This document shows positions 11,135-21,563 of a stretch of 64,000 nt of DNA, piece by piece; the stretch's first letter is position 1; each line of letters starts with the position of its first letter. This stretch comes from Chlorella sorokiniana (lineage: Eukaryota; Chlorophyta; Trebouxiophyceae; Chlorellales; Chlorellaceae). The translations under genes and the position numbers were made by a program. The notes beneath the pieces were generated by a model. That model saw only the letters and a program-made list of their open reading frames with translations. It had not been told where the DNA came from and did not search any database. The stretch lies in the NCBI GenBank assembly GCA_025917655.1, contig CP084612.1, positions 1,984,001 to 2,048,000 on the forward strand. The letters are read 5' to 3'.

Positions 11135-11590
11135 CTACCTTGATGTCGGTGGTGGTTGAATCGTTGAGAAGGCTCACATCGCGACGGAAGGCGGCAGGGT
11201 CCAAAGCCGCCATCGCGGGCGACTGCAGCGCCCAAGGAGTGGCCAGCCACTGTTAAAAAGGGCAGCCTCAGCCTCTGGCAGCCATCTAGGTAGGCTCCCC
11301 AGGCAATGTTCAGTTCCCGGCTGCACAGCACAAGGGAGCACAGTCAATAGCAGCAGCACGATGGGCTGCCTGCAGACTGCGCTCCCTTGTGCTGTGCAGC
11401 CGGGCAGTGAACATGGCTTGTGGAGCCTACCTAGATGCATGCCAACGGCTAAGGCTGCCCTTTGAAGAGTGGCTTGCCACTCTGTAGGCGCTGCTGTCGC
11501 CCGCGCTGGCGCCTCTGGACCCTGCTGCCTTCCGTCGCGATGTGAGCCTTTTCAACGATTCAACCACCACCGCCATCAAGGTAGGACACG
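11135..11590. repeat. Large inverted repeat, arms about 210 bp, short spacer
   Basis: The sequence 11378-11590 is repeated as its reverse complement at 11135-11346 with high identity, separated by only about 30 bp. Shared landmarks include CTTGTGCTGTGCAGCCGGG, GGAGCCTACCTAGATG, CCTTCCGTCGCGATGTGAGC and CAACGATTCAACCACCACC. Each arm carries the same exon-like sequence ending in a donor (ATCAAG|GTAGG): DPAAFRRDVSLFNDSTTT on the right and DPAAFRRDVSLLNDSTTT on the left. The arms differ by small changes, so the duplication is not brand new. A single strand could form a very long hairpin. Confidence 0.9.
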
Positions 11591-12060
11591 AGTCCCGTAC
11601 CCTTCATGGGGTGTGATCGAACTGCAAGAGCAGCCAGGGCAGGATCCCGTGGATCGTGCTGGGCTCGGGGCCTACTGATTTAGTGATTTGTAGGGGCCTT
11701 TAAAATCACAGAATTTTCTGCAAGCAGCAGATTGGCACCCTTGGGCCGCTCTGCCGCTCCCGCAAGCAGCCTTCAGCCCCGCAGTCTCAATTGTTGCGGC
11801 ACCCCAAACCTGCCCCCAAGATGTTGTCTAGACCAGTCATGGCAAGTTGCAAGGGCTCCAGCAGTTTTGATGAGAGCTGCAGCAGGCTCGCAGCAGCGTT
11901 ATGGACAACGTCGTAGCCCTGTTGAAGTGCAGATTGGCCCAGCACGAGAATCTGCAGGGCAGTGTGGTGGCGGCCATGGAGCGGGGGAGGCGCACGTGGA
12001 CCGCGTCGACAACGCCCTGAAGGAGGGTGGGTGGCAGGCTGGGGGCTAGGGGCTGCCCAC
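11390..12060 (+). pseudogene. Exon remnants on the right arm of the inverted repeat
   Basis: After GTGCTGTGCAG the frame reads AVNMACGAYLDACQRLRLPF and EEWLATL, meets TAG, and continues ALLSPALAPLDPAAFRRDVS to ATCAAG|GTAGGA near 11581. The TAG could be part of a 3' splice site (CTCTGTAG). A later exon-like stretch, about 11887-12040, reads LQQARSSVMDNVVALLKCRL and HENLQGSVVAAMERG, then shifts one base to HVDRVDNALKEG. The pieces could belong to one host gene whose left-arm copy was inverted. With a stop and a slip this is more likely a remnant than a working gene. The function is not recognised. Confidence 0.35.
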
Positions 12061-12478
12061 AAAGAGGCTGGCGCATCCAGGCACGACGCTGCTGGGGCAC
12101 CCACAGTTCATGCCGTCCCCCTGCCATTAGACACGCTCTGGCTGCCGCAGTCCCCACCCCACCGCCCCCGCTGCAGCCCTCAAGACAAGTGCTTTGAGAT
12201 CCGGGCGCCCCGCCACTCGTCCCGCCGCTGTGGGCGAGGAAAATCTGGTGCTGCAGGGGCATTGGCTGGCTGGTGGTTGGGGGCAGTGGGGCAGTGCTCA
12301 TGCGAAGGTGCGCCATTGAATGGGAGACTCCCAGCCACAGCTGCGCAGGCATCCATGGCAGCTGCTGCAAGCTGTCGACAGACCGGCCGCAACCCTGCTT
12401 TCCCTTTGCTTGCCTCGCCAACCTAGTCCCATGCCCCTCAATGCAATGCCAGCTCGCTTGCCCCGCTGCAGGAGGGGC
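12061..12478. other. No gene recognised
   Basis: This 418-bp stretch lies between the exon remnants and the second inverted repeat. A possible exon near 12178-12265 (LKTSALRSGRPATRPA... EENLVLQ) follows a CTGCAG acceptor-like site, but nothing else supports it. Confidence 0.4.
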
Positions 12479-12680
12479 GCTCAGCAGTCGGTGCACGTGC
12501 ACCACACCCCCGCTGCGGGCCCCAGCCGCCGCACCGGCGCCGTCACCTTGACACCCGCCCCGCCCTGCCTGGAACACGGCTGCCACCCTGGCTCCACGCG
12601 GGGCAGGTGTCACGGTTGCAGCGCCGGTGCGCCCGCTGGGGCCCGCGCGGGGTGCGGTGCACGTACACCGACGGCTGAGC
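12479..12680. repeat. Second inverted repeat, arms about 82 bp
   Basis: The left arm starts GCTCAGCAGTCGGTGCACGT and the right arm ends with its diverged complement (ACGTACACCGACGGCTGAGC). The arms share GGGCCCCAGC, GCACCGGCGC and the pair TTGACACCCGCCCCG / GCGGGGCAGGTGTCA. About 36 bp of GC-rich spacer lie between them. The arms are roughly 80-90 percent alike by eye. It lies 900 bp from the larger inverted repeat. Confidence 0.8.
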
Positions 12681-12789
12681 GGCCCCCCATGCTCCCAGGA
12701 CGGCGGGCAGCGGTGCGGGTATGCAGCGCCCCACAGCCAGCCCCATGGGCCAGCCTGCGCATGGCGCCTGCCAGTGAGGGGACGGGCTG

Positions 12790-13240
12790 CGCAAGCTCAG
12801 CAAAATACGCAGCCTGTCGCTTGCACTCGCTCTTGAACCCGCCGCCGCTGCTCCATGAAGTCTGATGCCCTGCCTCGCTGCTGCCTGCGCAGGGGCGGCC
12901 CTTCGGATCCAGAGGAGCCGCCTTCTGTGACGATGAGCGCGCTGTCTCTAGAGATCTGGTGCCCAAATCTGGTGCCCAGCAGCGGCGCGAGCGCACGGGC
13001 GCCGCCGCCTCCACCGCCACCGCCACCTTCCAGCGCCAGAGTCGCCAGCGCCCGGCGCCCGACGCTGGCCAGAGCGAGTTGTGCATGGGATTGGTCCAGT
13101 GCCTGCAATGCACGTGGCCATTTTTATATTGAATGCCGGTTGCCGGCCCAGCCTGCATGCAGCCTGCGCATGTGGCACAATCACCTGCCGCATTTGCAAC
13201 AACTCCTTCTCCAAGTCAGCCAGTACTAGTGAGAGGATCA
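12790..13240 (-). pseudogene. Broken duplicate of the coiled-coil gene's first exon
   Basis: On the minus strand 13180-13232 reads ADLEKELLQMRQ followed by GTGATT, matching the first exon of the coiled-coil gene at 8.6-9.7 kb (ADPDNELLRLRQ then GTAAAT). The flanking intron sequence also matches (GCATGTGGCACA and ACCTGCCGCA on the plus strand in both places). No in-frame ATG precedes it and the later exons of the parent were not found, so only the 5' end was copied or kept. Another minus frame near 12800-12850 (ECKRQAAYFAELAQPVPSL) may be unrelated. The copy shows the parent's 5' end once duplicated or moved about 3.5 kb. Confidence 0.6.
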
Positions 13241-13498
13241 GGCACACTGAACATGAGTGTACTGCAGTCAGCGGTAGCGAATATATCGGGGTTTCTGGGT
13301 ATGAATGTCTGCTCCATGCTTGTGATGCTTAGGGGCAGCTCCCCCTCCTGTAAGGAACAACAGGCCCGAATCCGCCGCCAGCTGGGCTGAAGTTGCAGAA
13401 GCAGCTTGAGAGTCCCACAAGCACTCAGCCTTACAACCAGATCACCCTGCCAGGCAGGGCTGCATGTATGCGGCTGCAATCTCAAGCAGGCCCAGCCT
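13241..13498. other. Likely 3' region of the LRR gene
   Basis: No exon could be supported in this 258-bp stretch. One minus frame stays open across it, but an adjacent frame of the LRR gene stops at 13499, so I treat it as 3'-untranslated or intergenic. Confidence 0.4.
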
Positions 13499-16400
13499 TC
13501 AGAGCAACGTCGGCGGCAGCGGACCGCCGGGCAGGCTGCCGCTGCGGCTGCTGGCCCCGCTGTCTTTAAATGCTGCGCTGTGCAGCGCTGCCGCCGCCGC
13601 CTGCAGACGCCGCGCTGTTCCCTGCGCTGCCCTCCTTGCTGCCGCCCACCGCGGAATACAGGCGCTGCCCTTCCGAATGGCGGCCCGCAGAGTCGGCGCC
13701 TGCGTCGGCCCAGCTGCTGGCGGCGCTGACGTTTGGCCCGGAGGGCAGGCCGCCGCCGCCGCCGCCGGGCGCCCACGCCGCGACCCCAGCTGGTGCACCA
13801 GCGCCGAGGGGACCGTGGTGTGCGGCAGCATCTCAATGCCGTCCCTGCCCGACCCCAGCGTGGACCGCACCACCGCCGCCAAGCGCGCCCAGCGGCCCGT
13901 ACCGCCGCCGCCGCCGCCGCCGCCGCTGGCGTCGCCGCTGCGGCCGCGCCGCAGCAGGCTCTCCCTGTCCCTCTCGTGCTGCGCTGCCTGAGCGCGTCTT
14001 GTGCGCCGCAGCCACAGCGCGCGCCCGCCGCCCCCACCGCCGCTGCCACCGCCAGCGGCAGCACAGTGGCCAGGCCCACCAGCAGTGCGAGGCGGCCAGC
14101 GCTGGAGGGCTCGCCTGCGCCGGCCGCACCGCCGCCGCCCGCCGCCGCCCCGGGAACCCAGTTCGGCGGCCGCGTTGCGTTTGGGTGTGGCTGCAGCGCC
14201 ATCATCGGCACCACCTCGGCAGCACAGGGTGGCAGCTCCAGATCGCCGCCGGCCCCGGGTGCGTCAGCCAGCTGCGGCAGGGCGCAGCGGGTGGGGAGGG
14301 GTTGCGTGTGCGTGTGAGTGTGTGTGTGCGTGCCCACGGGTGGGGGGAGGATGGGGGAGAGGTTTGCTGTGAGGGGCACAGCTAGGTGCCGGCAGGGTCG
14401 GCTGGGCGGGGGAGGGCAGGGGGCACCCCAGGTAGAAAGCGCCGCCGCCGCCGCACCGAGTGAAGAAGGGCACCGCAAAGGGGGCCTTGCACCATGCCGC
14501 CGGCACGCTTCCCTGCACCCCCGTGCCAAACAGGTCCCTGCAAAGCGGGGAGGGGGTGGGAGGGGGAGCAAGGGTGTGGAAGCGGCGGCGGCGGGGCAAA
14601 GGGAGCAAAGTGCAGAAGTGGCAGGCATGACAAGGGCAGGGTGCAGCAGTGGCCGCGGCATGACGGAGCAGCGCGCAGCAGAAGCGGCGGCGGCCAGGAA
14701 AGAGGAGCAGTGGGGAGCGGCGGCGCAGCTCACAGGTCCCGCAGGTTGGTCCAGGGCAGCTTCTGGGGCAGGTCCCCTCCCAGACCAGGGTTGCCACCCA
14801 GGCGCAGCAGCTGCCCGGGGGCGGGATGTTGGGGATGGGGATGGGGACGGGAGGGCTGTTAGTTGATGCCCCGCTGTCAGGTGTGTGGGGGGAGGGGGGA
14901 GCAGGCATTTTTGATCCGGCAGAAGCCAGTCCTGCAAGCAGGGCTGGCGGTCGAACGTGTGGTCCGCAGCAGAGAGGGGCAGCGGATGAGGGAGGGGGTG
15001 GACAGGTGCACCGCATGCAGCAAAGCTTCCGCCTGCCTGCAGGTTGAGCAGCGCGCCGGAGGCCAGCCAGGCCGGCGGGAAGGCGGCGCCGGTCAGCTGG
15101 TTGTAAGAGGCGTCCAGAAAAACAGCTGCCAAGAGGGTGGGGGGTACAAGTGGGAGGAGTTGGGTGAGTCAGGAAGGGGAGGCAACGGCAGGGGTTGGCA
15201 ATAGGGGGAGAGGCGGTGGTCTGAGCTGGCACGGGAGCTGGGAAGGCACTCTCAGCAGGGCCACTGCAGAGTCCTGTTTGCCTCAAAAGACGATGAGGCA
15301 GCCCAAGCCAAAAGCCGGGCGCCCTGACACGAGGCGCGCAGCCAGGCTGCAGCGCAGAAGCAGCAGCGGCTCCGAAGCAAGCCAAGGGCGCCTCCCGGCG
15401 CGCTCCGGCCGGCAGCGGCGGCGTCCAGGGCGGCTTGCCTGCTGCGACGAGGCCCACTCCGGGGCAGGCTCCCCGCCAGGCGATTGCCCGTCAGCTGCGG
15501 GCAAGCGCAGCACAGCAAGGGGCCAGGTCAGCCCGGAGCTGCAAAGGGCAGACAGCCTGCGCGCCCATTGCGCCCAAGGCAGCCGGCAGGCATGCAGCCC
15601 GGGTGTGGCAGGCAAGCAGGGGTAGAAAGGACAGGCGGGGCAGGGGAGACGAGCAGGCAGCGGTGGCGGGCCCCACCTGCAGTTCATTCAGGTGAGGGTG
15701 GAACTCAAACAGGTGCGGTGGCAGCGTGCCCGTCAGGCCCAGCGCGGACAGCGTGCTGCAGGACGCGGCAAGGGTTTGTGTTATGGGGATGAGCACACTG
15801 TGTGGCGTGCATACTGTTTGGGTGTGTGTTGGGGGGTGGGGGGGGTGGAGGGGGCCGGGAGATGCACACACAGCCCACAACTGCACAAACCTGTTGTTGC
15901 TCTTCGGCCAGGCGACGTCGGCAGCAACGCCCCCACACACTCACACACAACCGCCGTCGACCCAACACCCACACACACCGCCACCCCCACGCGCGCAGCC
16001 AGCGGCAGGGCGGCAGCGGCGGCTCACAGGCTGCGCAGCGCGGGAAGCCGCCGTCGGCCCAGGCCGTGGGCAGGGTGCCGCCCAGGGGCAGCTGCGCAAT
16101 GATCAGCTCCACAAGGCGCGGGAAGCCGGAGGCCCACTCGTTCGGCAGGCCCGTGCCGCCGCCGCCGCCGCCGTCGACCCGGCCGGCAGCCGGCTGGGTG
16201 CTTGCATCCTCCTGCTTCCCCCTCCTGCCCCTCCACCTCGTCGTCTGAAGGAATGGCGGCCTGCCCCGCGCGGTGCCCGCGTGGCGGCCGCGTCGGCGGC
16301 GCCGGCGCCGGCTTCCCTGCACGTTGAGGTGCTCCAGCGCGCGAAAGCCGCCCGCCCAGCCCGGCGGCAGCGCCGCGCGGCGGCGCCGTGCGGCAGCGTG

Positions 16401-17959
16401 AGCAGCATCTGGCGCAGCGCGGGCAGCACGTCGGGCGAGGCGCCCCATGAGGCGGGCAGGTGGACGGCTGGCTCTTCATCAGCCAGCGTCAGCACAAGGG
16501 TTTTCAGGGCGGGCAGCGCGCCGGCGGGGATGTCAGGCAGGGGCCCCGGCAGGCAGCGCGAGGAGATGGAGAGCCTGCGAGGGCGTGGGGAGCGGCAGAG
16601 GGAAGGGTGTAGCGGGGGAAGGCTGCTGCTCTCTGCCCAGCCCACACCCGCCCACTGCGCCGTCAAAGTAGATGGGGGTGGGGGCAGCCCACCCTGCGAG
16701 CATGGTGCCCCTCAGCGACCCGCCAACCCGCCAAACTCGCCCCTCCATCCCAAACCCAGCCACCCAGCACCACCCCCTACTTCCACCACCCACCAGCCTC
16801 CGCCCAACAAGAGCTTCACCTGCGCAGGCGAGGGAAGGCGCTGGGCTCCAGCCACCCTGGCGGGAGGCAGCCTGCCGGGAGCTGCTCCAGCCCGGGACCC
16901 AGCTGCGGGGGTGGGGGATGGGGGTTGACGGCGGTGAGGTGGGGATGGGGGTGTGTGGTGGCGGCGTGGGACCCAGCATGCGCTCATCGGCGGGGCAGCG
17001 GCCACAGCGGCCTCCCTGCCGTTGCAGAATTGCCAGCATGTGTGTGCGTGCGTGCATACAACTGTTGGTCGATTCGATTGTGAGGGGTGCGCGAGGCGCA
17101 TACACATAATAGGCCCAGCATGCAGATCTGTCACAGCCGCCGCCGCAGCAGCAGCAGCAGCTCAGACCTCCAGATCGATGAGCCATTGCAGGCCCGGCAG
17201 CAGCGCCACAAGCTCCGCCACAGCCGCCTGCGCAGCGGCGGCGTCACCGTGCGGCGCCACAGCCGACTGGGGCGATGCAAAGCCCTTATCCCACAGCGCC
17301 CTGCAGCCCTCGGGGGCGGGGGGGGCCGGGGGGCGCGCTCGAGCGCATCAGTCCCTAAGGGGGCACCATCAAGCCGGCAACCAAACAGGGGTTGCCACCA
17401 GCGGCCTGCGAATCGCCAGCTGGCGCCACCGCTGCAGGGCCGCAACAGAACAGCTGGCGACACGCTGCCCGGCAGCGCCGCTCACAGGCGCGCGACGCGG
17501 CCGTCGTCGTCGCACGTGACCTGTGCCCAGCGGCAGTGCGGCGCGCGGGGTCGGCGGGGCCCAGCCCTCCGCCATGTGCGTCATGCGGGAGCCTGCCGCA
17601 CGCACTAGCTCCCGCATCTGCTGCATCAGGCCCGCTGCAGCAGGGTCGAGTGGCGGTGAGGTGCAACCATGGCAGGGTTGGGGGCGCACAGGAGGGCTGA
17701 GCGATGGGAGCGGCGGGGTACCGCCAGCTGCTCGCGTGGGCAACGGCGGGAAGCACTCAATCGGCAACTTGCTAGTGGGGGCTCCTTGTGCTCTCCGCAA
17801 CATACCTTCTTCCTCCAGCGTGGCAGCCTGTGGCGCAGGCGCGGCAGACGGCAGGGCAGCCCGTGACAGCAGCAGCACCGCCAACAGGAGCGGCGGCAAC
17901 GCCCTGCAGGTGCCGGCGGCAGGCGGCACTGCACAAGTCGGGTGACAAGGGCCGGCCAT
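13499..17959 (-). CDS. Leucine-rich-repeat surface protein, possibly decaying
   Basis: From ATG 17959 the first exon (17806-17959) encodes a hydrophobic signal peptide (ALPPLLLAVLLLSRAALPS). The next exon (about 17488-17640) has GLMQQMRELVRAAGSRMTHM and then, one base out of frame, CRWAQVTCDDDGRVARL, the usual cap before plant-type LRRs. LRR exons follow leftward: LVALLPGLQWLIDLE (about 17165), LPAGCLPPGWLEPSAFPRLR (about 16850), FRALEHLNVQG (16320), LVELIIAQLPLGGTLPTAW (16080), LGLTGTLPPHLFEFHPHLNE (15690), LTGNRLAGSLP (15490), FLDASYNQLTGAAFPPAWL (15080) and LLRLGGNPGLGGDLPQKLPW (14760). A membrane helix (LALLVGLATVLPLAVAAAV, about 14060-14120) and an alanine/arginine-rich tail end it. Frame slips near 17545, 16350 and 15480 mean it is decaying or the sequence has errors. 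No kinase domain was seen. Confidence 0.6.
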
Positions 17960-18545
17960 CCCCCGTTTTGCCGCGTCCCGTCGGCGCCAGGGGCCTCGGG
18001 TTTCCGCCGGAGCCGAGCCCCGTTTCCGGGCGGGGCTCTACCGCAGCAGCTTTTGGAGGGGTTTGAGGCCGGTTTGTGAACAAAGGTATTTGCACGAGCA
18101 GAGGCAACAGAAACGCCCGACGTCTTCGCGGAGACCTGCTGCCGCAGCAGCGGGGCCGCAGCGTGCATCTTGCCGCCGCCTCCCTGCCCCTCCCTGCCTG
18201 CCCCTGTCGCGTGGTGGACGCCTAGCAAGTTACAGATTCAGGAATGCAAAGATACAAAGACCGACTTCCCGGGAAAAACGGTGCAGATGCGCCATATCTG
18301 GACATGTGAATGAGGGCCGCAGCCGCGAATAGCGGGCGGCACCTCAGCAAGCAGCGTGGTTGGGTATCATGCATACTGTGTGGACAGTAAAGGAGGCCAG
18401 TTTGAAAGTTCACCCTACAAATAGAATGCGACTTGAGTCTCACAGCCTTGAGGGCCTATCATGTTTGGCCGGCGGCACCCTGCCACGCTGGCCGGCGGTC
18501 ACGGCAGCATGGGTGCCTGCATACGGTGCTCGCCACTGCCACAGC
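17960..18545. other. Upstream region of the LRR gene and 3' side of the MARVEL-like gene
   Basis: This 586-bp stretch contains GTTTGAGGCCGGTTTGTGAAC and an AT-richer part (18228-18430) but no exon. It should hold the LRR gene promoter and the 3'-UTR of the next minus-strand gene. Confidence 0.5.
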
Positions 18546-20277
18546 TCACACCACCACCTTCCCTGCAGAGCCTCCCTTGCTGAGGTAAGCGCCGCGAGCC
18601 TCCTTCCACTGCAAGGGCAGTTTGGATATTGAGTTCAGCCGCCCAACACGCTTGCTGCCTCGAGCCATCGCCGCACACGCAGGAGCTCTTTGAGTGGGCT
18701 CAGAGCGTTGCAGCGCCCACCCCCAACCCACCTTGCTGGAGCGGTGGTTGAAAGGCGAATCATCGTATCGCTCGTAGCGGACAGCGCCAGACACAGACTC
18801 TGGGCAGGGAGGGAGGCAGGGACAGCGGCAGGGTGGCTCGCACAAGCTGCGAGGACAGGGCAGACCGCCGCTTGCAGGCCTCCTTGCTGCAAGCGTCGGC
18901 AGCAGAGGGACGAGAAGCAGTTCCAAGAAACGACGATCGGCATCAGGGGAACACAGGTTGGGGGCAGCAGCTGAAGAGGCCAGAGATGCGGAGTGTGTTG
19001 TCGCACCCGAGAGCTCCAGGTCAGAGTGGCGGATGCGCAGGTGGCTCCTCGTCACCGCAGCCACCACAGCGCTCAGCCTGCGCCAGTGGCGGGCAAACAA
19101 GGAAGATAATGTGCTGGGGACCGAGCTGAGTGCCAAGTGCATGTGGCACCAGCTGGCAGGGCAGTACACCCCCTAGTCCCTAGCAAAGGACTGCTGCCTG
19201 GCAGCTGCGCTCACCCCCACAGGCCCGTCTCCGCCCAGCCCATGGCCCACACCGCGGTGCGCGCCGCCTGCCGCGGCAGCGGCGGGCTGGCCTGGTCGGC
19301 GCGCACGCCATAGGCGGTGGCGGTGGCTGCAGCGGCGGCCCACCACGCCGTCAGGGCCACGCCCAAGCAGAGCTCCAGGGCTGCGCAGCAGCGAGCTGAG
19401 CGGCGAGGGAAGCACTGCAGGGGAGGGGCAGCAGAGGGGCAGGGCGTGCTTGCCTCTTAAAACCGCGATGGCGACCAAGCCTGGCTGCCCGCCTTCACAA
19501 ATAGCGCTGCTCCCTCGGCAAGTGCCTGCATCCGGTGGCACCACCGCCAGCGCCGCCTTCCATGCAGGCAGGCGGCAGGGTGTTGCTCTGGGCTGCGCGC
19601 CGCCCACTTGCCTGCGTGACGAAGAGCAGCACGGAGGCGACCAGGCTGACGCCGATGACTACGTATGTGAAGGCGCAGAGGTTGACGCTGCGTAGGAGGG
19701 GGGCGGCAGGCGGGGCTAGGATGAGCGGCAGCAGACAAAGGTGCCGGTGGACACTGCCGTGCAAGACGGGTGGTGCAAGAAAATGAAGAACTGTGCGGGC
19801 ATGCAAATGACGTTGACCACAGGCCGAATGCTGGCCCAATGCGCTCTGTTTGCAAGCGGCGCGGCGGCAAGCGCCCACCTGCCCGGGCTCATGAGGCAGA
19901 CGTTGTCGGCTGAGGCCACCGCCCACCAGCTGGGGGCCCAGCGCCAGCCGCCGCTGTAGTGCCACAGCGCCTGGCGCGTCACGACTGCGATGGCCACGGC
20001 CACGCTGATCTGCATGAAGGAGGACAGCTTTGCTGGCATCTCGGGGCCGAGGCGGCGGCGGCGTGCGGCGGGAAAGGCCAGGGCAGTGCCTGGCAGGCTG
20101 CCTGCTGTCCACCAGGCCAAGCTTGTCCGCACTGGGCCCTGCCTTGGACGCTAGACGGGCTGCCCGGGCTTTCAACCTTCGCAGGAGCTGCCCTCTTCCG
20201 TGTTGGTGCGGCTGCCCTCGCACCTGGAGCAGCGCCAGGATGTAGGAGGCGGCTCCCAGGGCCTCAGTGGACGCCAT
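18546..20277 (-). CDS. Four-helix MARVEL/CASP-like membrane protein (first copy)
   Basis: Seven exons join in phase with no slip: 20224-20277, 19879-20138, 19612-19687, 19215-19414, 19007-19077, 18732-18799 and 18546-18608, giving 263 residues from ATG 20277 (MASTEALGAASYILALLQ). Four hydrophobic helices are visible: SSFMQISVAVAIAVVT (about 60-75), LCAFTYVVIGVSLVASVLLF (about 108-127), LELCLGVALTAWWAAAAATA (about 145-165) and TAVWAMGWAETGLWG running into LSAVVAAVT (about 185-210). The tail is polar (VRYERYDDSPFNHRSSK, then WKEARGAYLSKGGSAGK). The third intron starts with GC rather than GT (ACGCAG|GCAAGT). Four helices with small loops fit the MARVEL/Casparian-strip-like group, which organises membrane domains; this is by pattern only. 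The fourth helix resembles that of the gene at 30.9-33.4 kb. Confidence 0.7.
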
Positions 20278-21563
20278 CCTGGCCAGCCTGGCAGACTGGT
20301 GGGAGGGGCGCTGCTTTCAACCCGGCAAGGACCACCCCTACGCGGGTGTGCGCCTACCAAGAGAATGGAGAAAGGCTTTTCAGCGCAGTGAGCAGCAGGC
20401 GTGCACGAAAGAGCCGTGGCTGCTGCCCAAGCTGTTGAGCGCCGCAGGCTTTCCTCCTTGCCCTGCGGCATGGTGCCGACAGCTGGCAGGTGATCTGGAT
20501 TTTGGAGTGCTTTCTTGCCAATGCAACTTGCATGAAACTTCTTGATGTCGTATCCAGTCGAGTGCTGGCCCTGTGAACAGAAGTGCTTGCTCCACAAGCT
20601 CAAGCTTTGCACGCAGGCGGCGACCCAAGCTGGCTGTGGCGGCAGAGCGTGGCGGCATAGCCTGGAGCGACACCGCATTGGGATTAAATAGCGCAGCTGT
20701 CCACAAGCTATATGCACCGAACAACTGACTGCATTCTGTTATTCAGCTGGCTAGTGGAGTGACTGGTTGCTCCCTCGCTGTGCCCCCGGGCAGCCAGGCG
20801 CCGGCGCCGCCGATGAGGCCTATTGAGGGCATGGTGTTCCTGGCCGCCTTCGTTAAAGTTTGGACACGCGATACAACACGAAGTGATTCCCTTTCTCAAA
20901 CGCTCGCAAGGGAGGGGGCGCGCCGAGCATTGTGTTTGCTGAACAGCCCTCTGTACCGCTGCATTTCACCACTAGGTGTCGACCGCATGATTGTACTGAA
21001 TCATACCCGATGAAGCCCGTTCAGCAATCACGGAGAACAGAGAACCGTGCTCTGCCGTGCTGTGCAGGGTGCCATCTCTCTTGAACCCATGCCATCTTTG
21101 CCCGGTCCAGCTTTCTGTGCTTCATATCAATTTGCAGTGCTCCCACGAAGTCGTGTTGCAAGTTCCTTGTGTGTCGAGTACGTCTGTCGCTGTGGCCTGC
21201 GTTGTGTGTGTCGCGCAGGCGGCCCTTGTACCCTTCATCGCCCTGTCACAGTCAGCCATTACCTCTCTGTTTATAGTATGCGGGCCTTGAAGCTGGCCGG
21301 GTGAGCTGCGTCACCGTGCAACACGCAAAGCCGCTTCTATGGACAGGCTGGCTGTCCCGGAGATGCTATACATAATCTTTGTGTATTATTCCAGCGACGG
21401 CTGGCCTTCCGACAGCGCACGGCACCTGGCTGGCAAGTTGCCGCTCTCAACTCCCCCGACCGTTGCTGTCCTTCGCTGCAGGCTCTCACCAGACCTCGCT
21501 TGCCCGACCAGCCCCGGTCAGAACCCTCCACCCCGCGCACCCCCACTCCCCGCTCCTGGTCTC
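20278..21563. promoter_or_regulatory. Divergent upstream region, MARVEL-like gene and PP2C
   Basis: This 1.29-kb gap separates the start of the minus-strand membrane protein (20277) from the first supported PP2C exon (21564). Its middle is less GC-rich (20700-21400). I see no exon with convincing signals, but a 5'-UTR exon or an earlier PP2C exon could be hidden here. Confidence 0.45.

Noticed and set aside
11131-11331. GHSLGAA motif on the left palindrome arm, like a lipase nucleophile elbow
   Set aside because: It is in a different frame from the exon shared by both arms, and nothing around it matches a lipase fold.
13216-15132. A 638-codon open frame on the minus strand
   Set aside because: It crosses several LRR exons and introns in one frame and is kept open by GC-rich composition. 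Only parts of it (the membrane helix region and FLDASYNQLTG) carry real exon sequence.
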